Below, piece by piece: positions 12,673 through 23,984 of a DNA stretch of 64,000 nucleotides. The notes beneath the pieces were generated by a model. It was given only the letters and a program-made list of their open reading frames with translations. It was not told the origin of the DNA and did no database searches. Both the position numbers and the translations under genes were made by a program. The number at the start of each line of letters is the position of its first letter. Within the stretch, counting starts at the first letter, position 1. Source of the DNA: Siphonodentalium dalli (lineage: Eukaryota > Mollusca > Scaphopoda > Gadilida > Siphonodentaliidae); contig CP136061.1 in assembly GCA_032622095.1 (NCBI GenBank), forward strand, positions 87,910,983 to 87,974,982. Reading direction: 5' to 3'.

Positions 12673-12843
12673 TACAGTAATGAACTAATTAAACGACTCC
12701 ATAACCACAGCAGAATAATGGGTAATTTTTTCAGGGGAGAGCTTTCCGATGAATGACAGCAAGCCATATTTCCAACTAAATCCTGAAAAATTACCCATTA
12801 TTTTGCTGTGGTTATGGAGTCAATTAATTAGGGCATTACTGTA
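12673..12843. mobile_element. Mariner-type fold-back MITE (TACAGTAATG ends)
   Basis: The left end TACAGTAATG and right end CATTACTGTA are inverted, with TA at both boundaries. The arms share 'accacagcagaat(a/t)atgggtaat', 'ttcagg' and 'gctttccgatgaatg'. Related copies are at 23156, 23739, 24688, 32028 and 51416. Confidence 0.8.
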
Positions 12844-13945
12844 TATCACATAGCAAATATCAAAATATCAAATAATCTGAAATTTGTTGTACCGGTACCA
12901 TGTATTCTGTAGAATACTCAAATGTGATTATGTGACTAGATCATGTGACTATATATTATGAAAATGAATGTTAATAAAAACTTTGGCACTCTGCCTATAT
13001 ATCCCTAGAAATGTGATTATGTTGACACATTTCTTGATTAATGACATAAATATGATAAATTCGAATAGTATCGTTATCTCATTATGCACTGTTCTATTCA
13101 AATATCGCGCAATAAATTATGATAATGCAGGATAATCAGCTATTTGGTTGCTCAGTTGATAATTTTCTCAAATTTAGGGGGGTGGGTATCCAAAACTGAC
13201 CGGAAAAAAAAATCCTGAAACGGAAAAAAAGGGTGGGTGTGCAAAATTGCCTTGAAAAAAAGGCCGGAAACGGAAGAAATTGGGTGGGTGGGTGGGTCCC
13301 CCGAGGCCGGAAAAAATTAAAATGATCATACGTGCCTGGAAATTTTTTCCGACCCCCCCCCCCCCCCCCCCCCGAGTCCAGCAGTATCTCAGAAAAGGTG
13401 AAAAAAAATCTCTTTTGACCCAAAATTCGAGCAGGGGAGCACGAATTGGAACACAACAATGCATTTAAGGCAAACAAAAGTGGGGGTCGAATTTCAATCT
13501 GAATTTCGAACTTCAATCCAGATCGAAATTCGCCCAGATTGAAATTCAAACCTACAATGTATAGATCGAGTAATTTCTCGAAGCTGAGCGTTAGTTTGCT
13601 TGATTCTCTTATGGAAAGTATCAAACATACCAAATTTCAGCTCAATCCAGCCATAAACAATGCCACTTCCCTTCGGCGCCTTGATATTGAAGGCGAAATT
13701 TTCTAAGTCCAGCGCCGTGGCTAAATTTTCCAAGTCCAGCAGTATCTCAGAAAAAGTGAAAAAAATAACTTTTGACCCAAAATTCGAGCAGGGGAACACG
13801 AATTGGAACACAACAATGCATTTGAGGCAAACAAAAGTGGGGGTCGAATCTCCACCGAATTTCGAACTTCGAACTTCAATCTAACTTCACGCGAATCTCC
13901 ACCGAATTTCGAACTTCGATCCAACTTCACGGACCCGCACTTTTG

Positions 13946-16229
13946 AGGAGCTTTCTTAATCTTCAAGTATTTTTCGCAAATTGCCCAGACCATCTGGTGT
14001 GTTAAACTCTTCCCTAAACCGAAATGAGGCCAGTCCGTCCCATTTAAATCGCGCGAGGTGGCTTCGCGCGCAACGGAAACGTCTCATGCTGTGAACCATG
14101 TATGAATTTACCAGTATTACTAAACTGAATTGCAAGATAATTTTATTCATTAACAGCTTCTGACACTTGGGAGTAATGGGAGCCAAATCTGACTGGTTAC
14201 ACAAATCAGTACAATCATATATATAATCTTACTACCGGCTCTGGTGTACTTCCGTACACAAAACTACACAATAATTGTTTAAATACAAGCACCATCGGTC
14301 TCTATTGGCACAATTCAAGTACAATTGCATTTTAGATTGGAATTTACGAAACTATTCATACATATAAAGCTGGACATCAATATTGGAACACACACAGGAT
14401 AAATTTCTATCAGGCTAATTGATAACCTTATATCGAGTTACAACAAACGAGGCCGCATCGACAAGTTCGTGGCATCTGTGCACTGGCTGATTTATTACCT
14501 CTTGCGTGATGAGGTGAAATCAAAGAGATACCGATACCGGATATGGCATTAATTTGTCCATACATTAGGAAGAAAATTCCAGGGATATACATGTACGATG
14601 GGTTCTTCTCAGAAGATAGCAGTCATTCTACTTACATATTTGGGACTGGCCACGACTGCTACAGTTACCATTCTGTTGTCGATCCCAGTCTATCTGCTAT
14701 ATTTTCATGGCAATTACTTTACTTAATGCGTGTTAATCGTCGATAATCGTTCTTGGCTGCGTGGTATTCTCGTGGTGATTCCTTTGTGCGATTGGCAGCA
14801 TCATTTTATTTAACGGAAATTTTATCGAAATTCAACCCGTCGATTGTAAAAATTGGCCCAAAGAAAGTAAAGATACCAATATACCGCGATTACTCATAAA
14901 AATATGTTATATTGTGTGTGCTATAAAATATGCATATGTGCATATATATGAAATTACTTTGATACTAACAATTCTTGAAAATTTTATTAATTGTTGAAAA
15001 TGAGCATTTTAAATTAAATTTGGAAAAACTAAATTTTATTTATATAAATTTTGATCCCAGTTTTCAAAACAAATTAATTTAAATTTAAAACTTTAGTTAC
15101 GTTTTGGACATTAAATTCGATATTTTAAAGTGATCTGAAACACTCCGGTAGGGTGATGAAATAGAAATGGAGAATATCTTGCTGAAAGTAGTTATTTTTA
15201 CAAATATTATATCCAAATTGACAGAACACACCGTAATTCTTATATATATACATTAAATACAGTGACCCCCCGATGGCGAAATCATTTGTGTTAATTTACC
15301 GCCGATAGTTGCGTCCCGAATCGGGAAGTAAATATTTACAATTGAGCGTATAATATAGTAGTTCAGACGATGTTTTCTATGAAGTGGTACGGTCGATTTG
15401 TTTAAGATTTTCGGCAATGTTAGTAGAATTCATACATCCCCTCATGGCATAGCGCATGCATACGAACTAATCAGTTTCACGCGTCCGAACAAGTGCATAA
15501 TATGTCTTTAACTTATGAATTTTTGTAATGTTATATCCAATTTTTCACCCATTTGTTAGAACACGATATCGCCGCACAAACTACCGAAACCATTTGCGTA
15601 CATGTAATATGAACAAACACAAGAAAATAGTAATGCCAACTAAAATAAAATGCGACAACAAAACATGACATGGATATAAAGGCCATAGACACAGATAAAC
15701 AAATATGATATATATATATAATTCAATATATGAAATTGTTTTTTATTATAAAAGATTTTATCTGACAATTCTGTATTCATTGACGCTAAAAGACCACGTG
15801 CGATTTTTCCGTGTTTTTTCCGTGTTAAAATGTTGGCCACGCGTGGTTTTGAAAACACCACGGGCCTTGTATACTGTGGTTGACACATTTTGACTTCTAG
15901 AATATACCGTGGCGCATCCATTCTAACAATACCCCTCTCCCAATCATGTTGACTTGCTATAGTGAACAGTCATTGAAGCCGAAATGTAGGCTAAGCGTTT
16001 TTTGGAATGCGTAACCGTCTATGACGTGTCATCGGTCGACCCCATTCATGACTGATTTGATGGATACGCTCACAGTATGTAGCCCACCACGCATGTGTAC
16101 CGTCATGTATCAATCACCATAACGAATGCAAATTTAGCCCTCCCCGGTTCTTGTAATTTAACAGAACCCAGCTGTTCGAAGCCAAAGTTAAACTATCTCT
16201 TAATTGCTGATTATTAGTGCCTCTTCAAA
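13946..16229. other. Long region without recognised genes or repeats
   Basis: AT-rich sequence. Frames up to about 90 codons occur on both strands but none shows a domain, signal or splice structure. Confidence 0.4.
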
Positions 16230-17160
16230 ACCATTATAGGTAAACAAAACCAATCCCGTGACATTCCCTGCGTCATGTCACTTTTTTGCATCAATTTCTC
16301 CACATATCTCCATGAAATAATAATAAACGCTCTTTAATGATTGTATATCAATGAAATCATCTGAGGTCAAAGACGCCTATCACGTGAAATCACCTGGTCG
16401 GGTGATTCATCTGTACCAATTTTTCTTCATATACTTTGAGCCTATAGCGAATGCCTTCATTGCTCGCATTTGCCCACTAAAGTCGTCTGAGATCAACGTC
16501 ATCCGGATAGAGTTAATTTTTTTCTTTTAATTGCTAATTATTAGTGCATCTTTAAATCGTGTGAGGTCAACACACCCAATCCTTTGACACGCCCTGCGTC
16601 ATTCCAGTTTTGTCACAAATTTCCCCCACTCATCTTCAGGAATGAAAATAAACGCTCTTTATTGATTATATGACCATGTAAGTCATCTGAGATCAAAGAC
16701 GCCTATCGCGTGACAACCACCTGGTCGGGTGATTCATCTGTACCAGTTTCCCTACATATACTTTGAGCCTATAACTAACGCTCTTTATTGCTCACATTTG
16801 TCCATTAAAATCGTCTGAGATCAGCGGCATCCGGATAAAGTTACATTAATCTTTTAATTTCTTATTATTAGTGCATCTTTAAATAATTTGAGGTCAACAA
16901 ACCCATTCCCTTGACATGCCCTGCGTCATTCGACTTTTGTCACCAATTTTCTCACATATCTTCTGGAATGATGATAAACGCTCTTTATTGATTATATACC
17001 CATGTAAGTCATCTTGGGTCGAAGATGCCTATCGCGTGACATTCATCAAGTTGGTGGTTCATTTGTACCAATTTTCCTACAAATACTTTAAACTTATAAA
17101 GAACGCTCTTTATTGCTCAAATTTTACCATTAAAGGAGTCTGAGGTCAACGGCATCTATA
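16230..17160. repeat. Tandem array, 326-bp unit, about 2.8 copies, carrying AACGCTCTTTAT
   Basis: The landmark ccctgcgtc recurs at 16266, 16592 and 16919 (spacings 326 and 327). Each unit repeats 'ttattagtgc(a/c)tctt', 'gaggtcaa', 'aagtcatct', 'gacgcctatcgcgtgac', 'gtaccaattt' and two copies of AACGCTCTTTA(T) or a decayed version (16326, 16651, 16777, 16977, 17102). The same 12-bp word sits in both arms of the piggyBac element. Confidence 0.85.
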
Positions 17161-17770
17161 CCACACTATATGGGTCATCCCTGTGTTTAAACTTACACCG
17201 ACCAGATTGCAACCATTTTTGGTCTATAATCAATTAGTTAGTTAAATGCGTTGTTATTGCCCCTTTAGGACATCTAATGTCAATGGGACCTATCTAATAA
17301 TATTTTCCGGGCCAAATTACCCATATAGCAGACCTCATTAGTAACTGACCAATGTGGTTGTCTACTTAATGCATGGTTTATTCAGATGTAATTCTATATC
17401 TCCTGTGTCGTAGAAAATATCACCGCAAAATACGTAAATCGAAATATATCTCAGGGTTTTGAATTTTAAAAGTTGATATTGAGTAAGCGGTTTTAATTAT
17501 AAGATATAACCCATAATCAGTCTTCGTCATGCAAACATATTCCCAAATTAACAGTATTTATCACAATAAAACCAGGTCCCCCTAATGTCGGTCTGTAACA
17601 CTGTCAGATATACACTACCGATAATTTAATTGCATATATCTATTAAAATATTCATTCCGCGCAAAAACTATCGACAGTTGGTGAATAATAGTGTCACAGA
17701 GATCACACATGACAGGAAAAATATATAAATTTGCATGTTAAATTCAATTAAAAAACACGCTAAACATTAG
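17161..17770. other. No feature recognised
   Basis: Non-coding sequence between the tandem array and short CCCTAATGT repeats. Confidence 0.3.
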
Positions 17771-17857
17771 GGGGACACACAAAAAGTCGCCCTAATGTAA
17801 AAGTCGCCCTAATGTGGGTTATTTACACACAAATGTCTCCCTAATGTGGCTTCCGCG

Positions 17858-17890
<33 letters not shown>
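17771..17890. repeat. Short CGCCCTAATGT repeats and an (AT)n microsatellite
   Basis: Three or four copies of 'gtcgccctaatgt / gtctccctaatgt' are followed by about 14 AT dinucleotides (near 17862-17890). Confidence 0.8.
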
Positions 17891-17892
<2 letters not shown>

Positions 17893-18113
17893 CACAGTTT
17901 AGTATAGCATGTGCACAGTAATATATATGGTCCAAGATTGATATAAGACATGTCTATAGAAAATAATTCATTTAAATAAAATGTCTATAGGCCTTTCGTG
18001 GCATTGCCACTTTTCAATAGACGACAATGATTATGACGTCATAGCGTCAAGGGAGATAACTCAATTTAGAGAGAACGTCATTTCCTGAGTGCATTAAGTT
18101 TACACTTGAAATG

Positions 18114-18647
18114 TTACATATAAAAGTCTTCTCTTTGCTGTCTGAGTATTTTGCTGTCGGACTGTAGTTTTTGAAACGGGAAAATCGAAAAGTTCTTACC
18201 CCCGCATTCATCCAAGTGTGCACTGAGCGGAATTTTTCGATATTCTGGTTGTTTAATTTGCTGCTTGTGAATTCTCGTTCTTTCTCGCAGTGTATTGCCC
18301 GTTTCTCCGATGTAACTTTCTGAACATCCATGGCAGACGATACAATAGATTAAGTTTCTTGTCCCACAGTCCATAGAAACATTCGGATACATTTTCATAC
18401 CATTTTTTAATTTTAGGTTTTCGCCTGTATGGATATATTTGCATGTCCCACATCGTTTGTCACTACATTTATTCACTAAATTCGATTTCCAACCAGTTGT
18501 GAATCTTGCTTTTGTCAGAATTTTTTTCAAGTTTTTTGGCTGACATTTGCTCGGTAAAATATTATCTGATTTCATTGCGGCATTCATTGTTTCACTTTTA
18601 TGTAGGATGGGAAATAGTTGTTTTGCAACTGTGGCCATATATCCCAA
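18114..18647 (-). pseudogene. Penelope-like retroelement fragment, GIY-YIG endonuclease end
   Basis: The 177-codon frame has the linker cysteine motif (CSDKRCGTCKYI) followed by NLIYCIVCHGCSESYIGETG and LRERTRIHKQQI, the Penelope-type GIY-YIG nuclease pattern including the extra CxxC before YIG. It ends with REDFYM, about 30 residues short of the usual C-terminus. No reverse-transcriptase domain precedes it; upstream on this strand the sequence changes to another repeat, so the copy is 5'-truncated. Strand, motif order and spacing support the family; activity is not expected. Confidence 0.85.
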
Positions 18648-18680
18648 TATATTTAAAATTCATAGTGCATGACAATGAGG

Positions 18681-18835
18681 TGTGAATTATAAAGGGCCAT
18701 AACTCTGTTAAAATAAATAATATCGGATCAAACCCATATTTGAACTTGATCTGTATATAGGTGTTAAAAATTCATATACCAATTTGGTGTCGATCAGATG
18801 AAAAATGTTTGATTCATCCTGGCTTGGATGAATTC
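18681..18835. repeat. 'gggccataactctg' dispersed repeat, copy 1
   Basis: It shares 'aaagggccataactctgtt', 'gatcaaa/tcccatatt(t/c)gaac', 'tgatctgtat' and 'gatcagatgaaaaat' with 29853-30185. Repeats of this wording are familiar from bivalve genomes, which is one basis for the mollusc suggestion. Confidence 0.7.
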
Positions 18836-18978
18836 TATATAAAAACAAGAGTGGAAAGGGTTAAATAAACAATACCAAAATCCATACAGATGAAGAACGT
18901 GCTAAGAAAAATCTAGGTAAGAAACATGAGGCTGTGGTGTGTCTAAAATTAAAGGTCAAAATGCAAAAATGTAATTTT

Positions 18979-19130
18979 TTGATATAAAATGATTTATTAG
19001 CTCATTCCATAGCTTTCGGCCATAGACCTTCGTCAGTGGAAAACGATTAACACAGTAAAGTCCACATGTTGCTCTGACGAAGGCCTATGACCGGAAGCTA
19101 TGGAATGAGCTAATAAATAATTTTATATCA
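18979..19130. repeat. Palindrome made of two inverted hammerhead-like copies
   Basis: The arms carry 'tattagctcattccatagct' and the reverse complement, separated by about 40 bp. The plus-strand copy starts CTGACGA at 19074, but its second core block reads GGAA instead of GAAA and its helix II has a mismatch, so it looks dead. Confidence 0.75.
18998..19036 (-). ncRNA. Hammerhead ribozyme core, minus-strand copy
   Basis: Read on the minus strand the order is CTGACGA (19036-19030), a helix II hairpin aGGTCtatGGCC, GAAA (19017-19014), a short stem III formed by AGCT/AGCT around an 8-nt loop, then a CTA cleavage triplet (19000-18998). This is the conserved core of type I hammerheads with a short stem III, known from Penelope-like elements. 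It lies 350 bp upstream, on the same strand, of the Penelope fragment. Stem I pairing was not convincing, so activity is unproven. Confidence 0.55.
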
Positions 19131-19179
19131 ATGACAATTGGTCCCTTTATCTGGACTTTATACATATTGTAATTTTTTA

Positions 19180-19685
19180 TTTTTAGAGTTATGTCCCTGG
19201 CTCTGCCCCTATTTGACCCAGTAACCCCATTTGAACAAATCTGAACCCCAGTCACCCAAGGTCCCTCCGTGCCAAATATAAGCTAAATCAGACCAATGTT
19301 TCTTGAGAAGAAGTCATTCTAAGAATTACTATGAAGGAATAGAGTTATGGCCCTGGTTTTTCAACTAATCAACCTGGTGACCTCATTTGAACAAATCGGA
19401 ATGTGAGTCACCTAGGGAACATCCACACCAAATATGAACCCATTCGGCCTTATAGTTCTGGAAAAGTAGTCGTTCTAAGAATTTCTATGAAGGAATAAGA
19501 GTTGTGGCCCTGCTTTCTCAACTAATTGACCTGATGACCTCATTTGAACAAATCTGAATGAGAGTCACTTAGGGAACACCAACACCAAATATGAACCCAT
19601 TCGGTCGAATGGTTCCAGAGGACAAGATGTTTAAAGAATTGTTGACGGATGGACGGACAGATGAGGAGTGATGACTATAGCTCCA
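19180..19685. repeat. Tandem array, about 156-bp unit, three copies
   Basis: catttgaacaaatc recurs at 19229, 19384 and 19541. Units share 'gagtcac(c/t)tagggaac', 'ccaaatatgaacccattcgg' and 'aagaatt(t/a)ctatgaaggaat'. The array runs into a GGAC-rich tail at 19660. Confidence 0.8.
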
Positions 19686-19689
19686 TCGG

Positions 19690-20110
19690 AGACTTCATCT
19701 CAGGTGAGCTAAAAACTGAATATTTATTCACTAACGGACAGATGGATGCCCCTACTGCAACATCACATGAAATAATATGAAAAGCTAAATATTTATTATC
19801 AAATCTCTTACACAAGCATCATACAAACGGACAGGCGAACGGATGCCCCTCCTTACACATCACATGAAATGAGATGAAAAACTGAATATTTATGATCAAA
19901 TCTCTCACACAAGCATCCTACGAACAGACGGACGGACGGATGCCCCAACTGTCACATCACATGAAATTGGATGAAAAGCTGAATATTATTCTCTCAGAGA
20001 TCAAAAGCTGAATATTTATTCTCTAATCTCTCACACAAGCATCATACAAATGGACAGATGGACGGACGTGCCTGCTGTCACGTCAAATGGCATAAGATGA
20101 AAAACTTAAT
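19690..20110. repeat. Tandem array, about 98-bp unit, four copies
   Basis: Units share 'aagctgaatatttat', 'tctctcacacaagcatcata', 'ggacggacggatgcccc' and 'cacatcacatgaaat'. The short GGAC words continue from the preceding array. Confidence 0.8.
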
Positions 20111-20695
20111 ATTTTGTGATCAAATTGATTTTATATGAATGTTTGATTTCTGTGTTACATGATTCCTACTCATGAAGAATATGAGAAAAACACCTTGTTA
20201 TAATTTAGTAATTACATAACCTGTGTGTGCTACACTAAATCCTGTTCTGTGATTGGCCAATTGCCAATTAAGTCATGCATTTTATATCCCTATAATCTAA
20301 ACACACCACAACACGAACCGCTGATGACTATAATCGGTAGATAGAATAACTTGGCGTGTTTTCTAAGTGCATGGCCATATGATTATTGATAGATAATTCA
20401 CAGGCAGAATATTGGGTTATCCAATATTAACAATTGCAAGTCGTAATATCGAGTTGTAAGTCGTTATAACAAGTTGTTAAAACGACTTGCAAGTCATTCT
20501 AACGAGTTATGTATTTGTATATTTGGGGTGTGCAGTGCTGGAACTAAAAAGCCAAGTTTCAGCTGCAGAGTATCACTGTGACGTAAATAGACACATTTTT
20601 AGAGCACATTGTGTCTTTGCCCTTGATGCTTTCATCTATATGGCCTTTTGTGATTACAAGGACATTATGAAAGTGTGCAAAGTGAAAATATTTGC
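20111..20695. other. No gene recognised
   Basis: Near 20430-20510 short alternating 'gcaagtcgt / acgacttgc' words form weak hairpins. Nothing else was found. Confidence 0.3.
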
Positions 20696-21035
20696 AACAT
20701 CAACTTTAAGTGTATTACTGCTCTTACACTTAAGCATAATGCTATTACTCTTAAGTGTAATTCCATTACGCTAATGGTTTTAAGCGTAATTCCATTATGC
20801 TTAATGGAAATTGAATTACGATTAAGCGTAATGGCATTACACTTAAGTGTATTTCCAATTCCATATCTCAAAACTCCCCTGAAGCTGAAATGGATGCAGT
20901 CAATTACTGACGCTAGTGACTTTTGACATATATTTACTTTAGATGATACCATTGTATGTAAGGTAGTAAGGCTATGAAAACCAATTACACTTAAGCATAA
21001 TAGCAATATGCTTAAGCTTAATGGAGTTGTGAGTG
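20696..21035. repeat. Self-complementary CTTAAGCGTAAT repeats
   Basis: Many direct and inverted copies of words such as acttaagc(a/g)taat and ggaattacgcttaa occur at 20705-20860 and 20980-21022. Related words reappear at 23050-23115. Confidence 0.65.
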
Positions 21036-21857
21036 AGGCATTTGCGCTTAAAGGATTTATTCGGTCTAGAAACTACAAAACGCAATCGGAAAGCCCTCCC
21101 TGTTGTGATTAAAATGATCCAAGTCCCATTCCGATCGCATAATAAATAACCCGTAAAATAAATAAATAATACCACCACCGGTATTCGGAGATTTCCGTGA
21201 CTAAACTACGAGTGACGTCCTTGTGGGGAGCAAATTAATAACACAGATTCGGAGCCGGAGTTTATTATGCAGACTACGATGACGTAATCGTAAGTCAGTC
21301 GATACTAAAATGCGGAGTCGTATGTGCGCGTGTGGTGTACAGATTACGTTACGCTTTGGCCGTTTATCTGGAATAGACGACAATAATTCTGTGAATACAG
21401 TAATTAATAGCGCCTAGAATGGTTGTTGTTTTTGTAGCCATTAATAACATGCCGGCACGTGTCTGTTTTGGTGAATAGATGGCAGTATTAGTGCTTTGAT
21501 TGTCTCGCGTATTCACTCGGTGATTTGTAATCACTCAGCGACTATTCATCAGTGTCATTCGCGAACTTGTTTGCACTCTAAAATGCCACAAAGTGAATAG
21601 AAAGAACATTATCTCTCTGGTCATACTTATATAAGAAGCGCCCAAATTTATATAAACACTGGGCTGAATAATGTTAACTCTATTTAGGCGCTTTTGTTTT
21701 GTGTTTGTTTGTTGTTTTACTTTCGATATAAATATCCCGAGTATCTGTCATCGCCACATATTCCAAGATGCCTAGTAGATGTAGTGTGTTCAGTTGTGGG
21801 CGGGCTAGCGATCCATTATTTAGTACCTCCAAAAAGACAACACAGTGCGTAATTTAG
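21036..21857. other. No feature recognised
   Basis: Non-coding sequence; scattered short frames only. Confidence 0.3.
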
Positions 21858-22029
21858 AACGCTCTTTATTGTCTACCACTTTTGGGAGACGGAAGCATGG
21901 ACGCTCTTTATATTTAATTGTCACAATACCACATACAAAATCACCCATGACATATCGAAATAAAGCACGTTCATAATTGAGAACGCTCTTTATTGTCTAC
22001 ACCGCGACGAAAACATGGACGCTCTTTAT
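21858..22029. repeat. Two-unit repeat with four ACGCTCTTTAT motifs
   Basis: 'gaacgctctttattgtctac' occurs at 21857 and 21981, each followed about 40 bp later by 'catggacgctctttat' (motifs at 21901 and 22019). The word is the one found in the piggyBac arms and in the 16.2-17.1 kb array. Confidence 0.8.
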
Positions 22030-23040
22030 TAGAGGCAATCATTGGAGTTTTGCTATGCTAACAATTCAAAAAAATCCTCTCTAGAAAGTCAATATGTGCC
22101 ATCAAAACGTAAAATAAAACGAACAACAAACACAAACTGAAAAACAATGCCAGGCTAGCCTTCAATTAAAAAAATGTCATTATGCCAAACTGCAGCCTAA
22201 CTAATAATTTTTGTAGTTTCAACAGTCTGTTGTGTATTCGAGTGAATTATTTTGTTTACTCACTTATCGATCTTGACTGGAAGGATTTTAGCAAGCTGTT
22301 CACAGTCGTGCACTTCTCCACACAAAATGTTTCGTGTGAAGAAACAGACAGGAACATCATTATGACGAATATAAGCCATCATGATACAAGTACTAGTACA
22401 ATAACCACCACCTTTTTAATCGCATCCCATTTGTATTTAAAATTGTACGCATATAGCGCACAACGGGATGACACTAGTGTGTAAACTATCCTCCGAAATT
22501 GGTACCATACAACGAAGAATGAAGTACCGGCATATGGCCTAACTTGTATTCTTTCAGAAACAGTTAAATTTGTTTCGCACGATATTCCGCTCGCTCATTG
22601 CATTTCTGCATAAATTAATCTCATTTCAAACAACTTTTATCGCCTCAAAGTGCATTTTAGCCATCATTATTCGTTATATAATCCAACATTCTAGCAAATC
22701 CAGTTCATAATTCAGCACATTCAAACAGTTTTATTCCGTAATCGCTATTTATCGTAAAGGCTTAGGTAATTGACCAGCGTAATTTATCAACTCGTTACGC
22801 GATTGGCGGAATTATTTCAAGCTCCACCACCGCTGTCATCGGTAAGCGTTGATGCAGATGATCGGTCATGTGACCGCGTTGTGGTCATGTGATCGCACTC
22901 ACGTGACTGACTTCGGATATTTCCGCGATTTTGTTTAATATCATAATAATAAAAATACTATCTGCTCGATTTTGAATTTTCTTGGCGAAATGGGTCTGTT
23001 AGACATATATTATTAGTATTATGACGATAAAAAAAATATT
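22030..23040. other. No feature recognised
   Basis: AT-rich; the 100-codon frame at 22182 has no recognisable domain. Confidence 0.3.
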
Positions 23041-23155
23041 TTTTTGACAGACTAATTCCTTTAAGCGTAAATCCATTACACTTGAGCATAATTGCATTAC
23101 GCTAAGTGTAATTAGCTATTAAATGTGAATTTGGCCTTCCATATATGTATGCATG

Positions 23156-23199
23156 TACAGTAATGCCCTAAATAGTCGATTATTTAGGGCATTACTGTA
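23156..23199. mobile_element. Minimal mariner-type MITE, both ends and almost no interior
   Basis: A 44-bp near-perfect palindrome, TACAGTAATGCCCTAAATA joined to its reverse complement with TA at both ends. These are the terminal repeats of the family at 23739-23955 without the body. Confidence 0.8.
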
Positions 23200-23738
23200 G
23201 TAAACCAGTGAACATCTCCCAATTTGGTGCATAAAAAGTTTGGAACTAAATGAAATACTAAAATATGATTTATTTTTAAACATGTGTAAAATTATATACA
23301 CAACAGTGAAAATGATACCCAATTATAACCCTGGACTATATATTTACATATCACCTTCAATAAACCAAATCACTCCACAAGCATCAAAATTTAAACACTT
23401 TATGGAATGATCTGGTATTGAAGGAATGATGTACTTTATAAATCTCTAACTTTGCATGAATTTCAAAAACAAATTGTGTCTATTTTCTTAGATGGATTTT
23501 GATGAAAATTTTCAGAAAAATTGTCTATTAACAGCAAACAAAATTGTTGAGTATGGTATGATTATTGTCACTGATGGCGTTGGGATCCGTTAATAGAATC
23601 TTGATGAGCCAGTGGTACTATTTCAGAGGTACAGATGAAAATTTCTCAAACAGACACTGTAGTCCCACCGCATGACAACCGCAGCAGCACGGGGACAGTG
23701 AAATAAAACAAAGTTATATGATGCTGCTTGAGTGAAGA

Positions 23739-23955
23739 TACAGTAATGCTCAAAGTAATTGACCACTTAACCACAGCAGAATTATGGGTAATTTTTCAGG
23801 ATTTAGTCGGAAATATGGCTTGTTGCCATTCATCGGAAAGCTCTTGGCGAGAGCTTTCCGATGAATGGCAACAAGCCATATTTCCGACTAAATCCTGAAA
23901 AATTACCCATAATTCTGCTGTGGTTAAGTGGTCAATTACTTTGGGCATTACTGTA
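23739..23955. mobile_element. Mariner-type fold-back MITE, near-perfect palindrome
   Basis: The ends TACAGTAATG and CATTACTGTA carry TA. The arms, about 100 bp each, are almost identical inverted copies through 'aaccacagcagaattatggg', 'gatttagtcggaaatatggc' and 'gctttccgatgaatgg', meeting at 'ttggcgag'. The high arm identity suggests recent formation or gene conversion between arms. Confidence 0.85.
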
Positions 23956-23984
23956 AGGGCTGCCAATGCCTAATTGCCCCAAAT

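Larger units (their letters stand above)
11285..13374. mobile_element. CAGGGGG-ended element inserted in the Mutator-like element
   Basis: The left end is CAG followed by a long G run and TCGGAAAAAATTCCAGGC; the right end is the inverse, ending in a long C run and G. A 7-bp duplication, agtccag, is at 11278-11284 and 13375-13381. The host repeat reads 'aagtccagcagtatctc' elsewhere (for example 13735-13750), which gives the empty site. Both ends carry GGGTGGGTGGG-type tracts and a CAGGCACGTATGAT motif. No coding region was recognised. The superfamily is unassigned; P-like or Dada-like are possibilities because 7-bp duplications are reported there. Confidence 0.75.
10179..13936. mobile_element. 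Mutator-like non-autonomous element (outer layer of a nest)
   Basis: The ends are inverted: GGGTCCGTGAAGTTGG...CGAAGTTCGAA at the left and its reverse complement at the right. A 9-bp target duplication, gcacttttg, is intact at 10170-10178 and 13937-13945; 9 bp is typical of Mutator-like elements. Inside lie several direct and inverted copies of a module with 'gtgccgaagggaagtgg', 'gctcagcttcgagaaattac', 'gttcgaaattcagattgaa' and 'cccacttttgtttgcct'. No transposase was seen. The element is interrupted by the insertion at 11285-13374; without it, it is about 1.66 kb. Confidence 0.82.
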
